A stretch of DNA of 64,000 nt from Bog-756 sp963737625 (GCA_963737625.1 CAVTTK010000003.1:241044-305043), one strand, 5' to 3'; counted from the stretch's first letter, positions 43,063 through 52,085 are shown. Numbers and translations are program-made. Notes: a model not told the origin generated them from the letters alone.

Positions 43063-43868
43063 GGCACGATCGCCCCCAGCCATCGGCCCCGGAGTGTCAC
43101 CAACACGACCACCGACACCGCCAGGAGGGCCAGGGACAGGGCTACGGCCACCTGCTCATTTCCTTCGAGGGCCAGATAGACGGCCAGCGGAAGCGTCTGG
43201 GTCCGTCCTTGGATGTCGCCGGCGAAGGTGATCGTGGCGCCGAATTCACCAAGCGCCCGGGCCCACGTAAGGGCGGCTCCGGCGATCAGCGACGACGAGA
43301 TGAGGGGAAGGGTGATTCTTCGGAACACCGTCCACCGTCCGGCGCCCAGAGTGGAGGCCGCCTCCTCATACCTCCCATCCATCGACCGCAGGGCAGCCTC
43401 GACGGTGACAATGAGGAAGGGCATGGCCACGAAGGTCTCGGCCAGCACGACCCCGGCGGTGCTGAACGTGAACTGAATGCCGAACCAGTTGAAGAGAGGG
43501 CGGCCAAGGAATCCGGACCGGCCGAAGGCCAGCAGGAGCGCGACGCCGCCCACCACCGGCGGCAGGACCATGGGGAGGATGGTCAGAGCCCTCACCAGGT
43601 TTCGCCCCGGAAATTCGACCCGGGCCAGCACCCAGGCCAGGGGCAGCCCGAAGACCACAGAAAGTCCCGTGGCCCATAGCGAGCAGATGAGGGACAGGCG
43701 AAGCGCATTGGTGGCCACCGGGGAGCTGAGGTCGGAGAGCAGGGAACCCCAGGGGGCTTTCGTCAGCAGCCCCACCAGGGGGAGGGCCAGGAAGCCCACG
43801 GTGATCGTTGCCACCACCACCACTGCCGCTGCCGGCCGTCGTCGCCGAGATGGCGTGCCAGCGGTCAT
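43059..43868 (-). CDS. modB: Molybdate ABC transporter permease
   Basis: Permease of 269 aa with about six helices and the cytoplasmic EAA loop (YEEAASTLGAGRWTVFRRIT then LPL). The segment ARALGEFGATITFAGDIQGR is highly characteristic of ModB and its sulfate relative CysT. ATG 43868 lies 5 bp after the modA stop. An upstream methionine at 43946 would overlap modA and is rejected. Confidence 0.93.
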   Translation of the reverse strand: MTAGTPSRRRRPAAAVVVVATITVGFLALPLVGLLTKAPWGSLLSDLSSPVATNALRLSLICSLWATGLSVVFGLPLAWVLARVEFPGRNLVRALTILPMVLPPVVGGVALLLAFGRSGFLGRPLFNWFGIQFTFSTAGVVLAETFVAMPFLIVTVEAALRSMDGRYEEAASTLGAGRWTVFRRITLPLISSSLIAGAALTWARALGEFGATITFAGDIQGRTQTLPLAVYLALEGNEQVAVALSLALLAVSVVVLVTLRGRWLGAIVP

Positions 43869-43873
43869 TTGTT

Positions 43874-44686
43874 TCAGCGAGCGGGCAGGAAACTGGCCTG
43901 TCGCAGTACGGACTGACCGGTGGGTCCCAGCACATAGGCGATCCAAGCCCCGGCCAGTGTGCGGTTGGTGGTGCCCTTGACCACCGCGATGGGGTAGCTA
44001 GTGGTGACGTTCTGGCTTGGGGCGATGGGGACACCGACACCCTGAGGGCCGACAGTCTTGGCATTGGTGACGTAGACCACACCGGCATCGGCGTCCCCGG
44101 TGGTCACCTCCTCCAAGGTGGCGTCGACATTCTGCCCGAGGGACACCTTGGCCACCGGCAGTGTCACGTGAGCCATTGCCAAGGCCCGTTGGGCGGTCGA
44201 ACCGCAGGGGGCTGTGGGGACGCATAGTGCCACTACCGACGCTTTGGTCAGGTCGCTGAGCGAGTGGATCCCGAGCGGATTTCCTGGCTTGACGACGATC
44301 TCGAGTTGATTGCGAGCAAAGATCACCGGTTTGCCACTGACGTCACCGGCCTGCTGCACCGTGGTCATGTCGTCCGGGGATGCGGAGGCGAAGACGTCCG
44401 CCGGTGCCCCCCGCTGGATCTGGGTGGCCAATGCGCCCGATGATCCAAAGTTGAAGGCGACGGTGGCCCCCGGGTGGAGGGCATGGAAGGTGGTCTCCAG
44501 CTGCCCGAACACTCCGGTGAGCGACGAAGCCGCCGATACGGTGATCGAGCCATTCAATGTGGCGGTTGTCGTTGACGTCGTCGTAGGCGAGCTGGATGGA
44601 CTGCAGGCTGCAGCAGTCAGCACCACGCCCAGGAGCAGAACGATGAGGAGGCCGGAGGGACGCCCGGCAAGGACGGGGGCGCTCAC
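43874..44686 (-). CDS. modA: Molybdate-binding lipoprotein
   Basis: Extracytoplasmic solute-binding protein of 270 aa. N-terminal signal with lipobox-like TAAAC. Family motifs: ITVSAASSLTGVFGQLETTF, VAFNFGSSGALATQIQRGAP, DVFASASPDDM, and DADAGVVYVTNAKT. It captures molybdate or tungstate for ModBC. Its start overlaps the HTH-TOBE gene stop (ATGA). Confidence 0.94.
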   Translation of the reverse strand: MSAPVLAGRPSGLLIVLLLGVVLTAAACSPSSSPTTTSTTTATLNGSITVSAASSLTGVFGQLETTFHALHPGATVAFNFGSSGALATQIQRGAPADVFASASPDDMTTVQQAGDVSGKPVIFARNQLEIVVKPGNPLGIHSLSDLTKASVVALCVPTAPCGSTAQRALAMAHVTLPVAKVSLGQNVDATLEEVTTGDADAGVVYVTNAKTVGPQGVGVPIAPSQNVTTSYPIAVVKGTTNRTLAGAWIAYVLGPTGQSVLRQASFLPAR

Positions 44687-45081
44687 GCCGGCGTCACCTC
44701 GACCATCACTGAGGTGGACTTGACCACGGCCGTGGCCAGATCTCCCTCCTCCAGCTGGAGCGCGTCGGCCGCCTCTCGCGTGAGGAGGGAGACCACCCTA
44801 AACCGACCGGCCCGCAGCTCGATAATGGCAGTGAGCTTGTCCCGCTCAACGCGTGTCACCACACCACTGAACCGGTTGCGGGCCGAGCGCGAAGCCAGCT
44901 CGTCAGGAACGTGGCCGTCGTCCTGCTCCCGGACGAACCGAGCCAGTTCTCTGCCCTCGACCATCCGGTGACCGCCCTCCGAGCGCACCGTCTCAATCCG
45001 CCCCTCGTCGCACCATCGGCGGACCGTGTCCGCGCTGACGCCGAGAAGCTCTGCGAGTTGGCTGGGGCGGTACTGGACCAT
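44683..45081 (-). CDS. HTH-TOBE molybdate-responsive regulator (ModE-like)
   Basis: Protein of 132 aa: an excisionase/MerR-like helix-turn-helix (YRPSQLAELLGVSADTVRRW) followed by a single Mop/TOBE domain (RNRFSGVVTRVERDKLTAII, then LEEGDLATAVVKSTSVMVEV). This pairing suggests a DNA-binding molybdate sensor analogous to ModE but with a different HTH. It is the first gene of the transport group and overlaps modA by four bases. Confidence 0.88.
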   Translation of the reverse strand: MVQYRPSQLAELLGVSADTVRRWCDEGRIETVRSEGGHRMVEGRELARFVREQDDGHVPDELASRSARNRFSGVVTRVERDKLTAIIELRAGRFRVVSLLTREAADALQLEEGDLATAVVKSTSVMVEVTPA

Positions 45082-45118
45082 GGGACGACCCTACAGGACA
45101 AACCTCGCATTCGCCGGT

Positions 45119-45170
45119 CAAATCATCACTATCTAGTGCAAATTCTGGCTAAGCCTCCCAATATGATTTG
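45119..45170. promoter_or_regulatory. Candidate Mo-responsive operator
   Basis: CAAATCAT (45119-45126) and ATGATTTG (45163-45170) are inverted, 36 bp apart, in the 113-bp AT-rich gap between moaC and the HTH-TOBE gene. This gap is the obvious promoter for the mod genes. The spacing is wide for one dimer, so the assignment to the HTH-TOBE protein is tentative. Confidence 0.35.
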
Positions 45171-45194
45171 CAGTTACGACTGCGACGGATGGAA

Positions 45195-45716
45195 TCACGG
45201 CGGCGCCCCGTCGACGCCGCGTTCCCAGGTCCCCGACCGCCCACCCGCCTTGCGCCACACCGTGAGATCGTCGATGACGACCGCGGGGTCCCTGTCTGCC
45301 AGCGCCTGTACCAACACCAGGGCGGCCGCGGCGCAGGCCGTGAGCGCCTCCATCTCCACCCCGGTCTTGTCGATGATGGCCGCCACGGCCACCACCGCGA
45401 ACCCATGGGGCATCACCCGGACGGCAACATCGATGCCATCGATCCGGATCGGGTGACACAGCGGGATCAGCACCGCTGTCTGCTTGGCTGCCATGATCCC
45501 GGCGACCCGTGCCGTGGCCAGGAGCTCGGAGCCCTCGAGTGGGTCGGCGAACAGTTCGGCCACGTCGGCCACGGTACGCACGATGCAGCGGGCCTCAGCG
45601 ATTCGGCATGTCTCCGCCTTCCCGGTGACATCGACCATGTGGGCCTTACCGTGCTCGTCGAGGTGAGTGAGGCCATCGGACGGGTGGGCCGCACGGGCGG
45701 TCCGGTGGCCGGTCAT
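45195..45716 (-). CDS. moaC: Cyclic pyranopterin monophosphate synthase
   Basis: Second enzyme of molybdopterin synthesis; converts the MoaA product to cyclic pyranopterin monophosphate. Protein of 173 aa with the MoaC signature segments LTHLDEHGKAHMVDVTGK, GIMAAKQTAVLIPLCHPI, and TGVEMEALTACAAAALV. The N-terminal methionine overlaps the moaD stop by four bases. Confidence 0.96.
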   Translation of the reverse strand: MTGHRTARAAHPSDGLTHLDEHGKAHMVDVTGKAETCRIAEARCIVRTVADVAELFADPLEGSELLATARVAGIMAAKQTAVLIPLCHPIRIDGIDVAVRVMPHGFAVVAVAAIIDKTGVEMEALTACAAAALVLVQALADRDPAVVIDDLTVWRKAGGRSGTWERGVDGAPP

Positions 45717-45949
45717 CCGCCAGACACCGGGGGGATGACCGACACCTCGTCGGCGTCAATCACCTCGTCATCCAGAGAGGCAGCGACACCGTTCAGCCAG
45801 ATACTGCTGGTGGCCACCACCGCAGCCAGATCGTGGCCGAACCGGGCCTCGGCGGCGGCCAGCACGGCACCCACCGTCTGGCCGGCCAGCTGGACCGAGG
45901 ACTCATCGGCGGCTACACGGGCCGGACCGAACAGTCGCAGGGTGACCAT
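45713..45949 (-). CDS. moaD: Molybdopterin synthase small subunit (MoaD)
   Basis: Ubiquitin-like sulfur carrier, 78 aa, ending in the required Gly-Gly (IPPVSGG). The C-terminus is thiocarboxylated and donates sulfur within molybdopterin synthase with MoaE. Its sulfur-activating enzyme (MoeB/MoeZ) is not in the window. It starts 4 bp after moaA. Confidence 0.92.
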   Translation of the reverse strand: MVTLRLFGPARVAADESSVQLAGQTVGAVLAAAEARFGHDLAAVVATSSIWLNGVAASLDDEVIDADEVSVIPPVSGG

Positions 45950-45953
45950 GACC

Positions 45954-47024
45954 TCAGCCGCCGATCATCGACATGGAACGGGTGGGGCGGAGGAATCCTG
46001 GCTCGTCGATCCCGTGGCCCGGGCGTTTGCCCCAGACGGCCCGGCGGAACAGCACGGCCAACCGGCCGTCCTCGGCCTCGTGGCGGAGCAGGTGACGGGC
46101 GTCGAGCTCGTCGTCGGAGAATAGGCAGTTCCTGATGGCGCCGTCGGCGGTGAGCCGAAGGCGATTGCAGGTCCCGCAGAACGGCTGGGTGACGCTGGAG
46201 ACGAGGCCGACATGGCCTCCACCGTCGGCAAAGCGGAACGATTGTGCCGGTGCCGGGCCGGCTTCGATCGGATCCGGCTCCAAGGGCCACCGGGCCCCGA
46301 TGCACCGGTAGACCTCATCGCCCGGGACCAGCTGCTCGCGGTTCCAATTCCCCTCGCTATCGAGGGGCATGTACTCGATGAACCGCACCGCCCGGCCGGT
46401 GGCCCGTGCGAAGGCGGCGAAGTCGAGGATCTCATCGTCATTGTGGCCGCGGACGAGCACAACATTGACTTTGACGGGTCCCAGTCCCGCGTCTTCGGCC
46501 GCGTCCATGGAGCCCAGGACGGTGGGCAGGTCGCCCCGCCGCCGGATGGATGCGAACCGGTCGGGGCGGAGCGAGTCACAGCTGATATTGACCCGGTGGA
46601 GTCCGGACTCGGCCAGTGCCCGGGCCTGGTCGGCCAGAAGCATCCCGTTGGTAGTGAGGGCCAGGTCCTCGAAACCCAAATCCGCCAACCTTGCCACCAG
46701 GTCTGGGATACCGCGCCGTACCAGTGGCTCACCTCCGGTGATCCGGACCGAGGACACACCCAAGTCCCTGGCCACCGATGCCATCCGGACGATCTCGTCG
46801 AACGTCAGGAGTTCGGTACGGGGCAGGAAGTTCATTCCCTGCTCGGGCATGCAGTAGGTGCACCGGAGGTTGCAGCGATCGGTCACCGAGATGCGCAGAT
46901 CGTCGTGGATCCGACCGAACGAGTCGACCAGCGGCCCAACCACAGGCATCTCGACTTTCTCGACGGCCCGGGGACCCAAGACACCGCCCGTCCGGACCGA
47001 GATCGCCACCGGCACCGCAGTCAT
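45954..47024 (-). CDS. moaA: GTP 3',8-cyclase
   Basis: Radical-SAM enzyme, 356 aa. N-terminal cluster motif C51-x3-C55-x2-C58 (RCNLRCTYC). C-terminal second cluster FCGTCNRLRLTADG then IRNCLF. The protein ends in Gly-Gly (MIGG), needed for catalysis in MoaA. First step of molybdopterin biosynthesis. The start overlaps moeA by four bases. Confidence 0.96.
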   Translation of the reverse strand: MTAVPVAISVRTGGVLGPRAVEKVEMPVVGPLVDSFGRIHDDLRISVTDRCNLRCTYCMPEQGMNFLPRTELLTFDEIVRMASVARDLGVSSVRITGGEPLVRRGIPDLVARLADLGFEDLALTTNGMLLADQARALAESGLHRVNISCDSLRPDRFASIRRRGDLPTVLGSMDAAEDAGLGPVKVNVVLVRGHNDDEILDFAAFARATGRAVRFIEYMPLDSEGNWNREQLVPGDEVYRCIGARWPLEPDPIEAGPAPAQSFRFADGGGHVGLVSSVTQPFCGTCNRLRLTADGAIRNCLFSDDELDARHLLRHEAEDGRLAVLFRRAVWGKRPGHGIDEPGFLRPTRSMSMIGG

Positions 47025-48298
47025 GTCGGCACCGCCGGGGACGGTGGCCCCGGAACAGCGAGGGCGCCCGGATCGAGAAGCATGACCTGCACCCGGCCTC
47101 CGGCTCGGACCCCGTCGCCATCAGGGAGAACAGCGAGCCCGTTGGCGTCGGCCATGGTGCTCAGTTGGTGGGACTCCTGCCCGCTCAACCGGTGGACGTG
47201 AAAGGCACCGTGCTCGTCCACGGAGGCCACCGAACGGAGGAAGTGGGTCTTCCCATCGGGTCGCCTGCTCATGTCCCCGTCGGCGATCGCCGTGACGCTT
47301 GGGCGGCCCAGCGTCCTATGCCCACCCATGCGGAGCCCGGCCGGACGGACGAACAATTCGAAGCTCACCATGGCGGAGACAGGGTTACCCGGGAGGCCGA
47401 ACACCGGTATGCCTGTCCGGTCCAGGAGCCCGAAGGCGAACGGCTTGGCCGGCCGGATGGCCACCTGCATCCACTTCATGGTGCCGGCGCTCCGCTTCTG
47501 GAGGACCAGCTTCACCACATCGAGGTCACCCACGCTGACCCCGCCGCTGGTGACAACGGCGTCGCACCGGTCACGCGCCCCGTCGAGAACATCTTCCAGC
47601 GCCTCCTCGTCATCACCGCAGACACCCAGGTCGACCGCCTCCCACCCTTCGCGCCGGACCAGCGCCAAGAGGGTGTGTCGGTTGGCGTCCCGGATCTTCC
47701 CCGGAGCGAGGGGCCCGAGCCCCGAGACAAGTTCGTCACCGGTCGACAGGACCCCGATCCTCGGGGTGGGGTAGACCAGAACTCGGGTCAGTCCCTGGGA
47801 GGCGAGCACGCCGATCCGGGCCGGGGTAAGGAGCGATCCCTCGGCAAGGACGGTGTCACCCAGGTCAACGTCCTGACCGGTGTGGCGGACGAAGTCACCA
47901 GCCTCAACCGTCCGCTCGATCACCACCGTCGACCCGTTGTGCTCGGTCCGTATCTCCTCGAGCATGCATACAGCGTCGGCACCGGCGGGAAGGGGTGCAC
48001 CCGTCATGATGCGGGCCGACTGGCCGGGTCCGATGGGCGCACCGAGCGGTGTCCCGGCCAGGATGGTGCCGACAACCTCGAGGCGTACGCCCCGGCCACC
48101 GGCCCCGGCGCCGTCACAATCGGTGGACCGAACGGCGTAACCGTCCATCGACGAGTTGGCGAACGGGGGAACGGGTTCGGTGGCCAGGACCGTCGCGGCG
48201 GCTACGCGCCCGAGGGCCTCGTCCAGGGGAACCCTTCCGGGACTGGAAGCGGTGCACGCATCGAGCACGAAGGCCTGAGCCTCGGTCAACGGGATCAT
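47021..48298 (-). CDS. moeA: Molybdopterin molybdenumtransferase
   Basis: Protein of 425 aa. Family segments: PFANSSMDGYAVRSTD, IMTGAPLPAGADAVCMLEE, GVLSTGDELV, VVTSGGVSVGDLDVVKLVL, and GLPGNPVSAMVSFELFV. Inserts molybdate into adenylylated molybdopterin. ATG 48298 overlaps the moaE stop (ATGA); the open frame continues to 48328 but without homology. Confidence 0.95.
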   Translation of the reverse strand: MIPLTEAQAFVLDACTASSPGRVPLDEALGRVAAATVLATEPVPPFANSSMDGYAVRSTDCDGAGAGGRGVRLEVVGTILAGTPLGAPIGPGQSARIMTGAPLPAGADAVCMLEEIRTEHNGSTVVIERTVEAGDFVRHTGQDVDLGDTVLAEGSLLTPARIGVLASQGLTRVLVYPTPRIGVLSTGDELVSGLGPLAPGKIRDANRHTLLALVRREGWEAVDLGVCGDDEEALEDVLDGARDRCDAVVTSGGVSVGDLDVVKLVLQKRSAGTMKWMQVAIRPAKPFAFGLLDRTGIPVFGLPGNPVSAMVSFELFVRPAGLRMGGHRTLGRPSVTAIADGDMSRRPDGKTHFLRSVASVDEHGAFHVHRLSGQESHQLSTMADANGLAVLPDGDGVRAGGRVQVMLLDPGALAVPGPPSPAVPT

Positions 48299-48777
48299 GT
48301 CGAGACGTCCTCGATGTCCTGCGTGCACGCACTCCAGTCCGTACCTCCGGACCAGGTCTCGCGCTTCCAGATCGGGACCGTGCGCTTGAGCGTATCGATG
48401 CAGTACTCAGCGGCGTCGAAGGCCGCGGCACGGTGAGGGGTGGCCACCACGACCACGACCGACACTTCGCCGACGGCCAGGAGGCCCGACCGGTGGAGCA
48501 ACGCCAGCCGTCCGATCGCCGGCCACTGCCGCCTCGCCGAAGTCGCCACCTCCGCCAGCCGGGGGACGGCACGGTCGGGGTGCACTTCGTACTCAAGCGA
48601 GGTCACCGAATCCCGGCCCGGTGAATGGTCACGCACCGTGCCACAGAAGCAGACGATGGCGCCGGTGGCCGGCTCGGATGCCCAGGCCATGGCCTGGTGG
48701 GTGGGGAGGACCTGTTCAGAGACGGCGATCCAGTCCCGCTCCTCCGCCTCCGTCGGTGGTCCTATCAGGGCATCCAC
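48295..48777 (-). CDS. moaE: Molybdopterin synthase large subunit
   Basis: Catalytic subunit of molybdopterin synthase (160 aa). Motifs: GAIVCFCGTVRDHSPG, then LEYEVHPDRA (usually LEYEAY), LALLHRSGLLAVGEVSVVV, then AFDAAEYCIDTLKRTVPIWK. Works with MoaD to insert the dithiolene sulfurs. Confidence 0.95.
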   Translation of the reverse strand: MDALIGPPTEAEERDWIAVSEQVLPTHQAMAWASEPATGAIVCFCGTVRDHSPGRDSVTSLEYEVHPDRAVPRLAEVATSARRQWPAIGRLALLHRSGLLAVGEVSVVVVVATPHRAAAFDAAEYCIDTLKRTVPIWKRETWSGGTDWSACTQDIEDVST

Positions 48778-48799
48778 AACGACACCCTAGGGTTCTCTC

Positions 48800-49270
48800 T
48801 CACCAGTGGGGGTGGCCGCCGGCCAGGAGCTCGAGAGCGTGGGGGACGACGTCGACGACCGAACCGATCGACTCGATCGCACCAGCCTCGGACCCCGGCA
48901 GATTCACGATCAGACACTCCCCCACCGTGCCGGCCACACCCCGGGACAACCGTCCCAGTGGACTCGATGCCCTGACCGCCTCGGCCAGACCGGGAGCCTG
49001 GCGCTCCACTACGGCCAGGGTCCCCTCGGGGGTGAGGTCGGTCGGGGAGAACCCGGTGCCACCGGTAGTGACCACCAGTCCCGAGAACCCCTCGGACAGA
49101 CGGTGAAGGGCGGCGCTGACGGACTCGGTTCCGTCGGGGACCGTCTCTACGGCGATCACGTCGAAACCGTGATCGGACAGGTATGACCCGAGCGCCGGGC
49201 CCGAGCGATCCTGTCGGGTGCCGGCCTGCACCGAATCCGACACCGTGAGCACTTTCGCCTCCAGCATCAT
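48800..49270 (-). CDS. mogA: Molybdopterin adenylyltransferase (MogA/MoaB-like)
   Basis: Protein of 156 aa with the MoaB/Mog fold: AKVLTVSDSVQAGTRQDRSG, LVVTTGGTGFSPTDLTPEGT, and RGVAGTVGECLIVNLPGSEA. Activates molybdopterin by adenylylation before MoeA acts. First of the moa/moe group, 21 bp from moaE and 50 bp from the preceding methyltransferase gene on the same strand. Confidence 0.92.
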   Translation of the reverse strand: MMLEAKVLTVSDSVQAGTRQDRSGPALGSYLSDHGFDVIAVETVPDGTESVSAALHRLSEGFSGLVVTTGGTGFSPTDLTPEGTLAVVERQAPGLAEAVRASSPLGRLSRGVAGTVGECLIVNLPGSEAGAIESIGSVVDVVPHALELLAGGHPHW

Positions 49271-49320
49271 GGGTCGACGCTATCCGACCGGGTCGCGAAC
49301 GGGCATGGCGGCCGGCGCCT

Positions 49321-50061
49321 TCATACGACGCTCATGGCCACGATGCATCGACCCCAGCGCTCCATGGTCCGGCGCAGCACGAGACCTGAAGAGGCGGCCA
49401 GCGCCTCGGCGGCATCGCTGCCGACATGGGCCCAGGGGAACCACCGGCCCACGTGGTGGTGCGTTTCCCAGCGCTGGAACCTGGTGGACACGCCGGTCTG
49501 GCGGGAGTCGATCTCGGCCACCACCAATCCTGACGGGTGGAGCAACTGCCGGGCTCGTTGGAGCATCTTGATCGGGTCCCCCCCGATGCCGATGTTGCCG
49601 TCGGCCAGGAGCACGCGTTTCCAGGTTCCGATTCCGGGCATGGCATCGAACACATTGCCCTGGAGGGCCGGTGCTCCCCGTTGCTCGGTCATGGCTACCG
49701 CCGTGGCCGAGATATCCACCCCCAGCACTGGAACGCCCCGTGCGGCCAGTGCGGCGGTAAAGCGCCCGGGACCGCACCCGACGTCGATGGTCGGCGCCTG
49801 ACAGAGTGCGAGAATGGCTTCGTCCCCCTCCCGGTCCTGCTGGGTCGAGTTCGTGCCACCGATCCACCTGGCGATGTTCAGTGGGCGGCGAACCCCTTCG
49901 GTGTCGGAAATCCAGCTCGGAAGACCGGCCGAGACGTGCCGATAGATCACATCGGGTTCGACGACCCTTCGGTCTGATCCTGGAGCAGACCCCCGGCGCC
50001 GGTTCGGGTGGTCCAGCGTGGTTGGTGGATGGGCGAGCATCGGTTCAGAGGTGTTCGACAC
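49321..50061 (-). CDS. Class I SAM-dependent methyltransferase
   Basis: Protein of 246 aa. The SAM motif is IDVGCGPGRFTAALAARG, followed by VLGVDISATAVAMTEQRG. No substrate-specific cysteines or other hallmarks are seen. It lies between the molybdoenzyme pair and the cofactor genes on the same strand and overlaps the membrane-protein gene by 17 bp. Relatives of this gene sit next to glycosyltransferase and molybdoenzyme genes in other actinobacteria as far as I recall. Confidence 0.85.
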   Translation of the reverse strand: MSNTSEPMLAHPPTTLDHPNRRRGSAPGSDRRVVEPDVIYRHVSAGLPSWISDTEGVRRPLNIARWIGGTNSTQQDREGDEAILALCQAPTIDVGCGPGRFTAALAARGVPVLGVDISATAVAMTEQRGAPALQGNVFDAMPGIGTWKRVLLADGNIGIGGDPIKMLQRARQLLHPSGLVVAEIDSRQTGVSTRFQRWETHHHVGRWFPWAHVGSDAAEALAASSGLVLRRTMERWGRCIVAMSVV

Positions 50062-50599
50062 CGTCCACCTCTCCGGATGAGGGTCCGCCAGGTTGCGAGG
50101 CCCGGCGGGCGAGGACCAGTCTCACCGCGTAGGCAACTGCACTCACCCCGAAGAAGGTCGCCGTGATCAGGATCCAGCGGTCGAGGAACGGTGCCTGGGT
50201 CAATCCGGTGGCGGCATGGTAAGTGCCCTTGCCCTCTCGGATGATGCCCGGAAGGAACATCAGGAACAACAGACCGCTGGCCATGGCCGGGATGCGTACA
50301 TAGTTGATCGGAGGCACCCGAGGTATCCGGTCCGGTAGGCGCCCGGTCACGGCGCGCCACCCTGCACCAAGGGACCGGTCGGCCAGCGCGTAGCACGGGA
50401 ACAGGACGAGATCGTGCAGGAGGATGGCCGCCACGAACCACACCAGAATGGACTGCCACCAGACTCGGGAGTTCCACAGCTGCTTCGTCCCCATGACGCT
50501 GATCACGTAGCCGACCAGGGCGAACGAGGCCAGGAGCGTCATCAGATGGAGGGGGTGGCCGCCATAGAGACGCTTGAACCTGGCGCTCAACGCTTGCAT
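50045..50599 (-). CDS. Hypothetical membrane protein linked to the molybdoenzyme
   Basis: Protein of 184 aa with four or five helices (LHLMTLLASFALVGYVISVM, SILVWFVAAILLHDLVLFPC then YAL, MASGLLFLMFLPGI, ILITATFFGVSAVAYAVRL). Histidine in HDLVLFP may be a heme or metal ligand. The start codon is separated from the molybdoenzyme stop by one base, so they are translationally coupled. It may be an additional membrane subunit; no family is assigned. Confidence 0.75.
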   Translation of the reverse strand: MQALSARFKRLYGGHPLHLMTLLASFALVGYVISVMGTKQLWNSRVWWQSILVWFVAAILLHDLVLFPCYALADRSLGAGWRAVTGRLPDRIPRVPPINYVRIPAMASGLLFLMFLPGIIREGKGTYHAATGLTQAPFLDRWILITATFFGVSAVAYAVRLVLARRASQPGGPSSGEVDGVEHL

Positions 50600-50600
50600 C

Positions 50601-52085
50601 TCACTCCACGAACTCGATCGACGCCACCCACTTGGTGCAGTGAACACCGGGTAGCGCGGGAATGATGATCCGGGCCGGGAAGCCGTGGTCCATCGAGAGG
50701 TCCACGCCGTTGACATGCAGGGCCAGCAGGGCGTCGGGGTCCGAAACCTGATTGGCCTGCAGCCAGGCGTGCCCGAACGCACCTCCCTTCTCCAGTGACT
50801 GCACGTGGGCCGCACCAGGTCTGGTCACCCCAGCCAGGCGGGCCAGATCAGTCAATCGCACGCCGCTCCAGGACTGCGTGGTGGACCAGCCCTCCACGCA
50901 GGCAATGGGCAGATCGGCGGCATGCTGGTCCATGGCCAGGAGCGATTCCCGGCTTACCAGCACCGACCGGGTGCCACCCATCAGCGACAGCTGCCAGGCC
51001 GATCCCGTGGCCGCGGGGTCAATGGCGGCAGCCTGGGCCGTCCGGTTGATCTGGAAGTCGTTCGGGCCGTCCCCGTACGACCGGCCCCTCGGGAGTAGCA
51101 AGGCGGCGTTGCGGGCCACCCCCCCGAGGGTCTGCCCAATGGTCAGTACGGCAATCATGAGTGAGCCGCCGCCGACCACGGCAAGTGCTCCCCGTCGGCT
51201 GATGGTGGGTTTGGACGGGGAGGGGGCCACCAGCCCGTCGGGGTCCATCGGCTCAGGTCGGGTGGCGGCCAACGGGGTCTTCAACTCGGACACGAACGAC
51301 CGGGACCGCAGGCTTCGCACCATGGTGGGCAGCTTCAAGGACACATGCACGACAAAACCAAGGATGAAGATCCAGGCACCGAAGTAGTGGGCGGTGTAGA
51401 AGCTGAACCCGAAGATGTAGTCGTACTGGATGTTCAAGATGCCCGTGACCATCTCGAACACGATCCCTCCCACGATCATGATCAGCGACAGCCGCTCGAG
51501 CGCATTGGCCACCGACCGCACTGGAGGCCAGGCGAACAGCTTGGGCATGACCGACCACAGCTTGGCCAGCACCACGGGAACAAGGACCAGACCGAGCCCG
51601 ACGTGCATACCTTCGGTGAGCTGGAATAACCACGCCGGTCGGTTGGGCCACGCGAAGAAGGGCAGGTGGAGGAAGCCGACGTGGACGGGGAAGGCCTGGT
51701 GGAACTGGGGCCCGTAGGCGATGTAGTCGAGCAGCCCGGTAATGACGACCAGAGGCAGGGAGATCAGCAACAGGAACCCGAAGATCGAGGTCAGCCACGG
51801 TCCCCTGATCGGACTCCTCCATACCGCGCCCCTCGGTAGACCGGGGGGCCGGTGTGCCGCCACCCATCGCCAGAAGGGCTCAGGGAAGCCGAACTCGGTT
51901 TGCTCGACGTGTGCCTCCCCGCCGGTCTCGGAGGCGACGACCGGGATCGGATCCCCGGCATCGACGGTCGATTCCTGGCCTTCTGTCTCGCGGGTCGATT
52001 CCTCACTGTCGGTTTCGCCGGCAGGCAACGCACCGGTGGGGCTCGCCGGATCAGACCGGCCCTCATGGGGAGGCTGAGAGCTCAC
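50601..52085 (-). CDS. Cytochrome-b/sulfite-oxidase-fold fusion molybdoenzyme
   Basis: About 494 aa. The first 290 residues form a multi-helix cytochrome-b-like membrane module with candidate heme histidines (HVGFLHLPFFAWPN, EGMHVGLGLVLVPVVLAKL, TAHYFGAWIFILGFVVHVSL). The rest is a SUOX/YedY-fold molybdopterin domain with the Mo-ligand cysteine C396 in LPIACVEGWSTTQSW, preceded by an arginine-containing linker (SRRGALAVVGGGSLM). GTG 52085 is a likely start; the frame is open to 52352. It probably oxidises or reduces a substrate outside the membrane with the quinone pool. Confidence 0.85.
   Translation of the reverse strand: MSSQPPHEGRSDPASPTGALPAGETDSEESTRETEGQESTVDAGDPIPVVASETGGEAHVEQTEFGFPEPFWRWVAAHRPPGLPRGAVWRSPIRGPWLTSIFGFLLLISLPLVVITGLLDYIAYGPQFHQAFPVHVGFLHLPFFAWPNRPAWLFQLTEGMHVGLGLVLVPVVLAKLWSVMPKLFAWPPVRSVANALERLSLIMIVGGIVFEMVTGILNIQYDYIFGFSFYTAHYFGAWIFILGFVVHVSLKLPTMVRSLRSRSFVSELKTPLAATRPEPMDPDGLVAPSPSKPTISRRGALAVVGGGSLMIAVLTIGQTLGGVARNAALLLPRGRSYGDGPNDFQINRTAQAAAIDPAATGSAWQLSLMGGTRSVLVSRESLLAMDQHAADLPIACVEGWSTTQSWSGVRLTDLARLAGVTRPGAAHVQSLEKGGAFGHAWLQANQVSDPDALLALHVNGVDLSMDHGFPARIIIPALPGVHCTKWVASIEFVE

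Noticed and set aside
46778..48436. Long plus-strand frame of over 500 codons
   Set aside because: Antisense to moeA and moaA, which have full catalytic motifs; a high-GC shadow frame.
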